Notes under the pieces: model-generated
What the model was told of the DNA's origin: nothing
The model's database searches: none
Seen by the model: only the letters and a program-made list of their open reading frames with translations
Translations under genes and position numbers: made by a program
Shown here: one piece after another, positions 48,265-53,987 of the stretch
Layout of the letters: each line of letters starts with the position of its first letter
How positions within the stretch are numbered: the stretch's first letter is position 1
Virus record (IMG/VR): IMGVR_UViG_3300046009_004608
Span: 1-53,987 of that record
DNA length: 53,987 bases
Reading direction: 5' to 3' (one strand)
Origin: a virus

Positions 48265-49040
48265 TTGTGGTTGTTCTTCAGTTGCCAAAATTCTAAAAGG
48301 CGGATGAACATCTTCCAGCCCCGCTCTAAATCCTCTTCCGACCATTCAATGATCTTGGTTAGACCCGGAACATTCCGTGATACGAAGACATTCGCGCATC
48401 GAGCCGCTGGACATCCAAGACCCACCCGGTAGGCGGCCAACTGCATAAGGTGATCGTCAAAGCCTTCGACTTTGTCCGGATCGGTAAACTCTTTGGTCTT
48501 TATGTCTACCACCAAACCGGCGTGTTTATCTGACGCAGGTACATGGAGGTCACACTTTCCGCCGAATCCCAGCTCATGGGCAAAGGCTCTCTCCGCAATC
48601 CACTCCCAGTCATTGAAGTGTGCCGATATAGCCTTAATACATCCGTCCACATAGTTTTGGTAAGCGGCTGGGGTTTTACCCTCGTAATGCGTTTGAATGG
48701 CTGCATGGATGTCAGTGCCAACCTCGGCCGCGGCTTTGCCCTGCTCTTTTGAGTCGGCAATGATCCGGTCGATGTAAGCTGATTCGGCCTCTTGATCCCA
48801 GCGGGGAAGGGTTAGGGCGGCAAGCAAGACCTGCTGGAGCTTCCAGTTCTCAAGCCCCGGCTTGGCCATCACATTTAGGATTGTGGTGACCGACGGGACA
48901 AGACTTAGTTTTCTGGCATCCCGCAGGGTTGTAGGCCGCTCTTTTTTGTTGCTGCCGACCGTTGTGTAAGCCGGCTCTCCATCCCGGGTATACCAATGCC
49001 CAGCCTCTGATTTGAACGATGAAACAATAAGTTCCGCCAC
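48261..49040 (-). CDS. PD-(D/E)XK exonuclease-like protein (Cas4/RecB-like)
   Basis: The GTG at 49040 (reverse strand) has AGGAGA before it and lies one base after the upstream stop; an upstream in-frame TTG is less likely. The 259-residue product shows the RecB-nuclease motif set: GTDIHAAI (108-115), LGFGGKCDLH with D164, LVVDIKTKEF with D179 and K181, and QLAAYRVG (200-207). This type trims DNA ends for recombination or helps replication in many phages. Together with SSB and RusA it suggests a phage-encoded recombination route. No separate recombinase was recognised. Confidence 0.85.
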   Translation of the reverse strand: MAELIVSSFKSEAGHWYTRDGEPAYTTVGSNKKERPTTLRDARKLSLVPSVTTILNVMAKPGLENWKLQQVLLAALTLPRWDQEAESAYIDRIIADSKEQGKAAAEVGTDIHAAIQTHYEGKTPAAYQNYVDGCIKAISAHFNDWEWIAERAFAHELGFGGKCDLHVPASDKHAGLVVDIKTKEFTDPDKVEGFDDHLMQLAAYRVGLGCPAARCANVFVSRNVPGLTKIIEWSEEDLERGWKMFIRLLEFWQLKNNHK

Positions 49041-49041
49041 T

Positions 49042-49701
49042 TCAGTCTCCTGTTTTGTCGTCGTAAGTAAATGTGGTGGTATCACCGAGTCGCCATTTGG
49101 CAAACTGCTCTACTCGGTACTTTTTGGTCGCTACCTTGAAGTCGGGATGCTTCAGTTGTTCCGGATTGAAAGCTGGTTCAAAGAAGCGGCAGCGGTTATT
49201 GGGTTGCAGGGCAAACTGGCCATTGTCCAGCTTTAAGAGGTTGTAGCTCTTATGCTCGTCGGCAGTCTCCGATAGGGTGAAGTCCGGAATCCTAGGGTCT
49301 GGGTTACAGGTGTCCAAGGTGAACATATATTCCCCCTTGTGGGTCTGGCGATCCTTGCCAAAGAACTCAGCCCGTAGCCCCTTGAGGAACGGCTTCTCCA
49401 CCACGGTAACGTAGTAGCTCAACGCATCCCAGATCTGGAGGACATCAAGCGGCAACTCATCTTCTGGCAGCTCATCTCCATCGCCTTTGGTGTCAAGGTG
49501 TCTAAAGGCGTGGATCGGTAGCTTGTCATACAAGGCGCCGTACTCAGGAAGATAAGTCTCAAACCTGAACGCCTCGCCCCGAATGGCCTTGACACTAACC
49601 CAAATCCCTTTGATCCAAGGTTGTGGATCATTTTGAAAGTCGTACAGGTATTCAGGACGAACCCAAACTTTAACCGGAGGAAGTGGGCAAACAAATGTCA
49701 C
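49042..49701 (-). CDS. Hypothetical protein in the recombination operon (219 aa)
   Basis: GTG start on the reverse strand at 49701 with GAGGAG 8 bases before. The product is strand-rich: VKVWVRPEYLYDFQNDPQPWIKGIWVSVKAIRGEAFRFETYLPEYGALYDKLPIHAFRH, then QIWDALSYYVTVVEKPFLKGLRAEFFGKD, GEYMFTLDTCNPD and LDNGQFALQPNNRCRFFEPAF. Not recognised as a known enzyme; an all-beta or mixed fold is expected. Similar genes sit beside exonuclease and SSB genes in other aquatic phages. It may be an accessory of DNA metabolism. Confidence 0.7.
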   Translation of the reverse strand: MTFVCPLPPVKVWVRPEYLYDFQNDPQPWIKGIWVSVKAIRGEAFRFETYLPEYGALYDKLPIHAFRHLDTKGDGDELPEDELPLDVLQIWDALSYYVTVVEKPFLKGLRAEFFGKDRQTHKGEYMFTLDTCNPDPRIPDFTLSETADEHKSYNLLKLDNGQFALQPNNRCRFFEPAFNPEQLKHPDFKVATKKYRVEQFAKWRLGDTTTFTYDDKTGD

Positions 49702-49716
49702 TGGTTCCGCTCCTCG

Positions 49717-49884
49717 TTACCACCATCCAAACCAAATACCCGTGCCATGAACCCAAGCAACGGGAAAGAAGATTGCTCCAGCAATCAGAAAGCCCCAAGA
49801 GGCGGTTTGAAGGCAGACGGCGATATGGGTAAACCAAGATCCCACTAACCAAATAACGAATAGCGCACCCCAGATTTGATTCAT
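49717..49884 (-). CDS. Small two-span membrane protein (55 aa)
   Basis: ATG on the reverse strand at 49884 overlaps the previous stop (ATGA) and has AAGGGGA just upstream. The product is rich in Trp and hydrophobics: ALFVIWLVGSWFTHIAVCL, then WGFLIAGAIFFPVAWVHGTGIWFG. Two membrane spans are clear. Small proteins of this kind, with the W-G-F-L-I-A-G-A-I-F-F-P type motif, occur in various phage early operons. Role unknown, possibly modification of the host envelope. Confidence 0.72.
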   Translation of the reverse strand: MNQIWGALFVIWLVGSWFTHIAVCLQTASWGFLIAGAIFFPVAWVHGTGIWFGWW

Positions 49885-50375
49885 ATGTTCCCCTTTGGCA
49901 TCAATAAAATTTTTGCATCCGACATATCAATGAATGCGTTATTTCTTACGATCTGGCCACCGTTTACCGTTCTTTGGGTCGTTGTATTTTCGGTCTTCAT
50001 CTTGCATACGAAATTTCCCTTGTCGTCGGTAATCTTTCGGGCAAGCAAGATCTTGTCTGTAACCAAATACAAAAATCCAATGAGCGGCACTCCGAGGCCA
50101 GTCGCAACACTTCTAGAATTTAAAATCTTGTCGTAAGTCACAAGCCACTCGTTATTGCGCTGAGTTGAAAAGGTCTCCAAATCCATGTCGTATCGACACT
50201 TAGTTTCTACGCAATACATGATGACCTTATCCTTGACGAGCATGGCATCGACCAAAGCGGGCTGATCCTTCGGGGTTTGAACATATTGATACGCCGGGAA
50301 GTTTCTTTCCCAAATAAGCGCAGCGTCTTGTTCGTCCCGAAGGGTTTGCTGCCCACGTTCAGTCTTTATGTCCAT
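49881..50375 (-). CDS. PD-(D/E)XK-like protein (164 aa)
   Basis: ATG on the reverse strand at 50375 overlaps the SSB stop. The product has QPALVDAMLVKDKVIMYCVETKCRYDM, where D43, E57 and K59 form the D-(E)-x-K core of restriction-like nucleases. E15 could be the upstream acidic residue. The second half (LIGFLYLVTDKILLARKITDDKGNF) is strand-rich. It could be a Holliday-junction type or end-processing nuclease, or a non-catalytic relative. It sits directly after SSB. Confidence 0.68.
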   Translation of the reverse strand: MDIKTERGQQTLRDEQDAALIWERNFPAYQYVQTPKDQPALVDAMLVKDKVIMYCVETKCRYDMDLETFSTQRNNEWLVTYDKILNSRSVATGLGVPLIGFLYLVTDKILLARKITDDKGNFVCKMKTENTTTQRTVNGGQIVRNNAFIDMSDAKILLMPKGNI

Positions 50376-51022
50376 CAAAAAGGAATATTGTCATCGAGCT
50401 TTGCAATGTTATTCATTGCTGACGGAATGCCTTCCGTAACGCCACCGGAACGCTCTTGCCACTCTGGTGAGGCCATAATTTTGTTTTTAATACCGTCACT
50501 GAAAGTCTGAAATAACTCCATGTCTGGGGTTTCAATGGAAAAGATTACAGGCTCGTTGAATCCAGCCGGTAGCCCAGCTTTTTTGATGTTGGCCGGCACC
50601 GGCATGACCGCCCCGATGTTGGTGTATTCCTTGCCGTCTTTACCGGGTGACCGGGTCACGGTGATCATGGCCCACTTATCAAGGATGTTTTTAAGTTCAA
50701 ACCCCTTGAGTTCCTCAGGCGTAAAGTCCCGGCCCCGCCAATTTTTAAGATCCACACGAAGCGTGGCTTTTTCAGATAGCGATGCCGTGTAGTTCTTGCT
50801 GATCGACATCGGCTCACCCTTAGGGGTCACCAAGGGGTTACCTTGATCATCCTCACCGTGAACCTCAAACTGAATCATGACCTTAGGTACATACTTGGTT
50901 TGACCCATGTACTCAGACTTCTGAGTTCCGAGATCGATAATTCGATAGCAACGGGCCAAGTGCATCCCCGGGGGTACGGGGGCGAAACTGCTTTCATTAC
51001 CGGCTTTGACTGTTAGACTCAT
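50375..51022 (-). CDS. ssb: Single-stranded DNA-binding protein
   Basis: The 215-residue product is strand-rich with an OB-fold-like layout (PPGMHLARCYRIIDLGTQKSEYMGQTKYVPKVMIQFEVH, NYTASLSEKATLRVDLKNWRG, KWAMITVTRSPGKDGKEYTNIGAVMP). It ends in LDDNIPF, the acidic-hydrophobic tip of SSB proteins that recruits partners. This type is widespread in phages, beside exonuclease genes. Reverse ATG at 51022 has AAAGGAAAGCGAA upstream. It coats single strands in replication and recombination. Confidence 0.82.
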   Translation of the reverse strand: MSLTVKAGNESSFAPVPPGMHLARCYRIIDLGTQKSEYMGQTKYVPKVMIQFEVHGEDDQGNPLVTPKGEPMSISKNYTASLSEKATLRVDLKNWRGRDFTPEELKGFELKNILDKWAMITVTRSPGKDGKEYTNIGAVMPVPANIKKAGLPAGFNEPVIFSIETPDMELFQTFSDGIKNKIMASPEWQERSGGVTEGIPSAMNNIAKLDDNIPF

Positions 51023-51180
51023 TTTTCGCTTTCCTTTTGTTTAGAAAGACCGCAGGCGGCCCAAATCAGCTTCCAGTCGTCCTGACTGGCCTGACCTGCC
51101 TCTGCCCTATGCAGGGCGTCCTCGGTCTCTTGCATTAGCTCTAAATTCGCTTGTTCCCACATCGCTCTGTCGTCTTCCAT
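51019..51180 (-). CDS. Short hypothetical protein, first gene of the leftward operon (53 aa)
   Basis: Reverse ATG at 51180, with GAAAGCGAA just before it, opens a 53-residue frame that ends in ATGA overlap with the SSB start. The product is helical and acidic (MEDDRAMWEQANLELMQETEDALHRAEAG), then DDWKLIWAACGLSKQKESE. As promoter-proximal leader gene it may only ensure coupled translation of SSB. Not recognised. Confidence 0.68.
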   Translation of the reverse strand: MEDDRAMWEQANLELMQETEDALHRAEAGQASQDDWKLIWAACGLSKQKESEK

Positions 51181-51296
51181 GGTTCGCTTTCGGTGTTTAA
51201 GGAGCCTAAAGCATAAAGTATCTAACTAGGAAATACAAGCCTCTTGCAATGGCTGAAAAAGAGTGTAACATCCAGTTATCGTCTGAAAGGAATGAG
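51181..51296. promoter_or_regulatory. Divergent early promoter/operator region
   Basis: The 116 bases between the leftward SSB operon and the rightward HTH gene should hold both promoters. Rightward, TTGCAA at 51243 is followed after 16 bases by TAACAT. Leftward (reverse), TTGTAT, 17 bases, TATGCT is possible. Boxes are only approximate. The adjacent HTH protein probably binds here. Both early gene sets carry the AGCGAA-type leader near their first ATG on the left side. Confidence 0.55.
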
Positions 51297-51506
51297 ATGA
51301 CTTTAAAAGAGTATTTTTCAACTAAACCCTATGGCTCGAAAGCCAAGCTGGCTAAGGCGTTGGGGATCAGTAGGACATGGCTTGGGCAGATCACAAACGG
51401 GTTCAAAGTACCCAGTCCAGAGCTGTCCTTAGAGATCGAGCGGATTACGGAGGGATGTGTAAAGCGGGTAGACCTTCGCCCAGACCTATTCGGGGAGGTC
51501 AAGTGA
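51297..51506 (+). CDS. Cro/YdaS-like helix-turn-helix regulator
   Basis: The ATG at 51297 with AAAGGA upstream is chosen over an in-frame ATG at 51249. The 69-residue product has a lambda-repressor-type HTH: KAKLAKALGISRTWLGQITNGFKVPSPELSLEIERIT (about 15-51), closest to small Cro or YdaS proteins. No dimerisation or cleavage domain follows, so it is Cro-like rather than CI-like. It lies at the divergence of two early operons and probably regulates both. It is coupled by GTGA overlap to the replication gene. Confidence 0.85.
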   Translation: MTLKEYFSTKPYGSKAKLAKALGISRTWLGQITNGFKVPSPELSLEIERITEGCVKRVDLRPDLFGEVK

Positions 51507-52207
51507 ACTACTACAAATTTCATATTGGAGACTACCTGACCCGGACCATGCACCTAGCGGATGCCGAGGACTTGGCCTACAGGCGGCTTTTAGACCTTTA
51601 CTACATCACTGAGAAGCCCCTGACCTTGGATATGGGTGCGCTTGCCAAGAGGGTACGGCTTGATTTGGAAGTCATCGAGCCGGTGCTAAATGAGTTCTTT
51701 GAACGGACGGTTAACGGATGGTTTAACGAGCGTTGCGAAAACGAAATAAAAAAGTATCAAAAATTCGTTAAACAAAACGTTGAAAACGCCAAAAAAAGCG
51801 TGTCTGTCAGGAAAAAGAAAGCCTCCAAGAGCCGCGCCAGTAAAGGCTCTGAACCGGCGGTTAACCAGCCGTCAACCGGCGGCGAGCCGATGGGGGGCAT
51901 AACCAATAACCAAGAACCAATAAAAGAAACCCCTATATCCCCTTTCGATGAGTTTTGGTCGATTTGGCCTACCGGACCTCGAAAGATCAACAAAACCGGT
52001 TGCCGGGACAAGTGGCTGGCTCATGGGCTAAACGATGTTGCCAAACAGATCCTGACCCATGTCCGGGCGATGAAGCAGACCCAGCAGTGGAAGGAGGGGT
52101 TTGTGCCTGCTCCGATGACCTACATCAACCAGTCCCGGTGGCTTGATGGCGACCCTAACGGGGACAGTCCAAATGAGGGAGTTTTTGCTGGGAGGAAGGT
52201 CGTATGA
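51503..52207 (+). CDS. DUF1376-type replication initiator (YdaU/O-like)
   Basis: GTG start at 51503 after GGGGAGG. The 234-residue protein begins with the DUF1376 domain: YYKFHIGDYLTRTMHLADAEDLAYRRLLDLYYITEKPL (1-85), a winged helix. A basic, disordered linker follows (about 90-145, KKKASKSRASKGSEP). The C-terminal part is FDEFWSIWPTGPRKINKTGCRDKW, then APMTYINQSRWLDGD, typical of phage O/DnaT-like proteins that load helicase. A candidate origin lies in the linker codons. The DnaB-like helicase is two genes downstream. Confidence 0.85.
   Translation: MNYYKFHIGDYLTRTMHLADAEDLAYRRLLDLYYITEKPLTLDMGALAKRVRLDLEVIEPVLNEFFERTVNGWFNERCENEIKKYQKFVKQNVENAKKSVSVRKKKASKSRASKGSEPAVNQPSTGGEPMGGITNNQEPIKETPISPFDEFWSIWPTGPRKINKTGCRDKWLAHGLNDVAKQILTHVRAMKQTQQWKEGFVPAPMTYINQSRWLDGDPNGDSPNEGVFAGRKVV
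51852..51935 (+). other. Candidate replication origin: three 11-base iterons plus A-rich block
   Basis: Three units begin at 51852, 51863 and 51874: AACCGGCGGTT, AACCAGCCGTC and AACCGGCGGCG, spaced one helical turn. They are followed at 51900-51935 by an A-rich stretch containing three near-copies of ACCAATA (ataaccaataaccaagaacc and on). This is the lambda-ori arrangement: iterons then A-rich DNA within the initiator linker codons. It could also be only a Pro/Asn/Gly-rich linker with biased codons. Confidence 0.45.
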
Positions 52208-52551
52208 CCGGAGATGTGCCTCTCAGACGCATGAGGATGAACCGTAAGGCTCCCAAAGCGGTGTGGGTATGGGTAGGTATCAACCCATCATCTATAGCCT
52301 CGCTATGGCCTGAAATTCCTGAGTTCTGGAATCACCCCGAGGTGGACATTTTGCCCTCGGACCGAATCGATCTTTTGGACCTTCGGTTTGCGGTCGGGTT
52401 ACAGGTTCACATCGATGGCAACGATACCCGGGATCGGATTCTGTCTGCCCACCGAGCTTTCAGTCTTGCCGGGGCCAAGTCGGTTTTCACCCTGATCGAG
52501 GGAAATCTTATCTACAACGAGGGAGTAAAAGTTGAACATCCTGCAGTCTGA
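52204..52551 (+). CDS. Hypothetical protein in the replication operon (115 aa)
   Basis: ATGA overlap with the initiator gene. The product has a basic tip (MRMNRKAPKAVWVWVGINPSSIASLWPEIPEF), a central DILPSDRIDLLDLRFAVGLQVHIDGND, and RILSAHRAFSLAGAKSVFTLIEGNLIYN. It resembles a Rossmann-like or TOPRIM-like pattern of strand and helix but no catalytic motif is plain. It overlaps the helicase start by 20 bases. A role in replication is implied by context only. Confidence 0.7.
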   Translation: MTGDVPLRRMRMNRKAPKAVWVWVGINPSSIASLWPEIPEFWNHPEVDILPSDRIDLLDLRFAVGLQVHIDGNDTRDRILSAHRAFSLAGAKSVFTLIEGNLIYNEGVKVEHPAV

Positions 52552-53482
52552 CCAGATCGATTTCTCTGCATACCTACACGCCACCGAGCCGCAGCAGAAG
52601 ATTCGGGAGGCCGGGGTTTGGTTAGAGGACATCAAGCAAGACGTAGTCAATCCACCCAAGGAGGCGCTGATCGCCATGCCTTGGACTAAGACTCAGGCGT
52701 CGTTCCATTTCCGACCGGGAGAGGTCACGGTGTATGCCGGAGGCAACGGGGGAGGGAAATCCCTAATCACCGGGCAGATCGCCATGGGACTCATAAAGCA
52801 GGGTCAAAAGGTCTGTATCGCCTCATTTGAGATGAAACCCAAGCGGTCGATCTATCGAATGATCAGACAGTTCTCAGGCGAGAACATCGATAAACCGCGG
52901 TTTTCCGATAAGAGTCGGTACATCGGAGAGCTGGTGGATCGATTCAGAGACTTTTCTGCAAATCACTTGTGGTTTTACGACCAGCAGGGGACGACAAATG
53001 CACAGCAAGTGATCGCCATGGCGAGATATTGCGCGGTAAAACTTGGTATCACCCATGTATTTATCGACTCACTTATGAAATGCGTCCCAAGCGAAGACGA
53101 TTACAACGCTCAAAAGTATTTTGTTGATGAGCTGACAGCCTTGGCCCGGGATCACAACATTCATATTCATTTAATTCATCACATCAGAAAACTTACGAGC
53201 GAAGAAGTGACGCCGAATAAAAACGACATCAAGGGAACCGGATCGATTGCAGATCAGGTGGATAACGTTTTGCTTGTCTGGAGAAACAAAAAGAAGGAGC
53301 ATTCCGCACAGGCAGGTAATAGCGTAGATAACGCTACACCAGATGCGATGTTGATGTGTGAGAAGCAGCGAAACGGGGAAAGCGAAGATTGGTATTCACT
53401 TTGGTTTCATAAAGACAGCCATCAGTTTTTGGAAAACCCAGACTCAATGCCGATGACGTTTGATCAGAAAGGCGATTTTTAA
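52532..53482 (+). CDS. DnaB-like replicative helicase (RecA-fold, no primase)
   Basis: TTG start at 52532 after GGGAG. The 316-residue protein has Walker A GGNGGGKS (70-77), Walker B THVFIDS (174-180), the motif HIHLIHHIRK (211-220) and a GTGSIADQVDNVLLVW end (235-250). These place it in the DnaB/T7 gp4 C-terminal helicase family. It lacks a primase or the DnaB N-terminal domain, so it would need a host primase. It forms hexamers on DNA at the fork. The initiator upstream probably helps load it. Confidence 0.93.
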   Translation: MNILQSDQIDFSAYLHATEPQQKIREAGVWLEDIKQDVVNPPKEALIAMPWTKTQASFHFRPGEVTVYAGGNGGGKSLITGQIAMGLIKQGQKVCIASFEMKPKRSIYRMIRQFSGENIDKPRFSDKSRYIGELVDRFRDFSANHLWFYDQQGTTNAQQVIAMARYCAVKLGITHVFIDSLMKCVPSEDDYNAQKYFVDELTALARDHNIHIHLIHHIRKLTSEEVTPNKNDIKGTGSIADQVDNVLLVWRNKKKEHSAQAGNSVDNATPDAMLMCEKQRNGESEDWYSLWFHKDSHQFLENPDSMPMTFDQKGDF

Positions 53483-53483
53483 T

Positions 53484-53705
53484 GTGGATGTTTACGAAAA
53501 ATATAAAAACTGGAAAGAAGGGCAGGGCGAAGACCAAAGCCGACATCGGCACCTTGTCCGATGGGTCATACGAATGCGACTTTCAGATCGAGACAAAGCG
53601 CATAAGTGGTTACAAGGCTGGAATGAAAAACATCCCGGCTCTGTTTTGGAATCCGATGTGATGGATCAATGGAAAAAAGGAAACCGAGGCGATACATGGA
53701 AATGA
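53484..53705 (+). CDS. Hypothetical early protein (73 aa)
   Basis: GTG at 53484 behind AAAGG is the likely start, just past the helicase stop. The product is charged: VYEKYKNWKEGQGEDQSRHRHLVRWVIRMRLSDRDKAHKWLQGWNEKHPGS, then SDVMDQWKKGNRGDTWK. Similar proteins with HLVRW and final QWKxGNRG are found in aquatic phage early regions without known role. It is strongly basic and may bind nucleic acid. A competing 59-residue frame (53482-53661) is less protein-like. Confidence 0.7.
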   Translation: MDVYEKYKNWKEGQGEDQSRHRHLVRWVIRMRLSDRDKAHKWLQGWNEKHPGSVLESDVMDQWKKGNRGDTWK

Positions 53706-53977
53706 TCAATAAAGATAAAGTTCAAGAAATATGCGAAGAGGCCGGCCGGGTTGCGAATGTTGCCTTGGAGGAATTAAGGGAGTTAGCCCATGAGCATGAC
53801 GTTGCGTTTGCTTTGGCGGTGATGAATGAGACCGGAACCCTGCTTTGTGCAAAAGCGATGGCCATGGTTGCCGATGGTGATGAGGAGCGTTTCAAGAGGA
53901 TGCTGAAAAGTCTTAAAGAAATGATCGAGGCTCAGGCAAGGGACTTTGCAAAAGAGGAGCGCCAGTGGTTGAACTAA
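53696..53977 (+). CDS. Small helical protein upstream of rusA (93 aa)
   Basis: ATG at 53696 (GAGG about 7 bases before) or ATG at 53702 (ATGA overlap) are both possible. The product is helical: VQEICEEAGRVANVALEELRELAHEHDVAFALAVMNETGTLLCAKAMAMVADGDEERFKRMLKSLKEMIEAQARDF. No catalytic residues are visible; the end is a clear amphipathic helix. Its last 38 codons appear again at window positions 1-117. It is coupled to rusA, whose GTG lies inside its end. Confidence 0.75.
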   Translation: MEMINKDKVQEICEEAGRVANVALEELRELAHEHDVAFALAVMNETGTLLCAKAMAMVADGDEERFKRMLKSLKEMIEAQARDFAKEERQWLN

Positions 53978-53986
53978 CGCTGCCAT
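53861..53986. repeat. Terminal direct repeat, right copy
   Basis: Identical to positions 1-126; the final base 53987 (t) differs from base 127 (g). See the left copy. It overlaps the end of the small helical gene and the first 22 bases of rusA. Confidence 0.9.
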
Positions 53987-53987
53987 T
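53965..53987 (+). CDS. First codons of rusA, duplicate of positions 105-127
   Basis: GTG at 53965 starts the same M-V-E-L-T-L-P reading as at 105 and is cut by the window end. It is not a second gene; it reflects the overlap of the contig ends. Confidence 0.85.

Noticed and set aside
53482-53661. Alternative 59-aa frame starting ATG at 53482
   Set aside because: It overlaps almost wholly with the better frame 53484-53705, which has a more protein-like composition and links by overlap to the following gene. It cannot be fully excluded.
1-53987. Temperate-phage genes (integrase, CI-type repressor, attachment site)
   Set aside because: No tyrosine or serine recombinase motifs and no long repressor were seen. 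The single HTH protein is Cro-like and lacks a second domain. A lytic life style is more likely, though not proved.

Overview
The window is one essentially complete tailed-phage genome, probably from an uncultured podovirus-like virus. The first 126 bases are repeated exactly as the last 126, apart from the very last base, so the contig closes into a circle of about 53,860 bp. The structural set contains terminases, a portal, an acidic scaffold-like protein, a major capsid protein, two P22 gp4/T7 gp11-type adaptors, a P22 gp10-like hub and three large virion proteins that may be ejected with the DNA. No sheath, tape measure, baseplate, integrase, DNA polymerase or RNA polymerase was recognised. 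This points to a short-tailed, probably lytic phage that depends heavily on its host. A Gram-negative host is suggested by the Sec-type secreted Rap1a-like protein and the lysis genes. The many aquatic-virome-type genes suggest a freshwater or marine source, but the host cannot be named from sequence alone.

Layout. 51.3-54.0 kb, running across the join into 0-5.1 kb, is the rightward early region: a small HTH regulator, a DUF1376 replication initiator with a candidate origin, a DnaB-like helicase, a RusA resolvase, then a run of very small genes including several envelope-directed proteins, a zinc-binding HNH-type protein and a HExxH metallopeptidase-like protein. 5.1-5.3 kb is a structured non-coding segment. 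5.3-23 kb is the packaging and head region: terS, terL, a 1274-residue polyvalent-like protein, portal, GroES-like co-chaperonin, scaffold, decoration protein, major capsid protein, beta-helix protein and glycine-bead basic proteins. 23-35 kb holds host-facing parts: a Gly-Phe-Ser collagen-like fibre, a glycosyltransferase/methyltransferase cassette, small fibre proteins and three kelch-like propeller proteins. 35.7-37.8 kb is the lysis cassette, ending in a 28-residue strongly cationic amphipathic peptide. 37.8-47.9 kb holds tail, hub and internal virion proteins and ends at a strong terminator. 47.9-51.2 kb is the only leftward operon: small ORF, SSB, a PD-(D/E)XK-like protein, a small membrane protein, an unknown protein, a second PD-(D/E)XK exonuclease-like protein and two small ORFs.

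How it works together. The divergent segment at 51.18-51.30 kb, next to the HTH gene, probably drives both the leftward recombination/SSB operon and the rightward replication operon. Late genes all read rightward and are tightly packed, mostly with ATGA or TGATG overlaps. Internal hairpins and terminators (about 3.39, 4.00, 18.81 and 19.89 kb) divide the transcripts, and the terminator at 47.91 kb closes the late unit against the convergent early operon. No gene-free interval exceeds about 160 bases.

Points of most interest are the cationic peptide after the endolysin, a recurring glycine-bead motif shared by at least seven virion or probable virion proteins, the five six-repeat propeller blocks, the structured RNA or packaging element before terS, the polyvalent-like protein between terL and portal, and an iteron-like origin inside the replication initiator.
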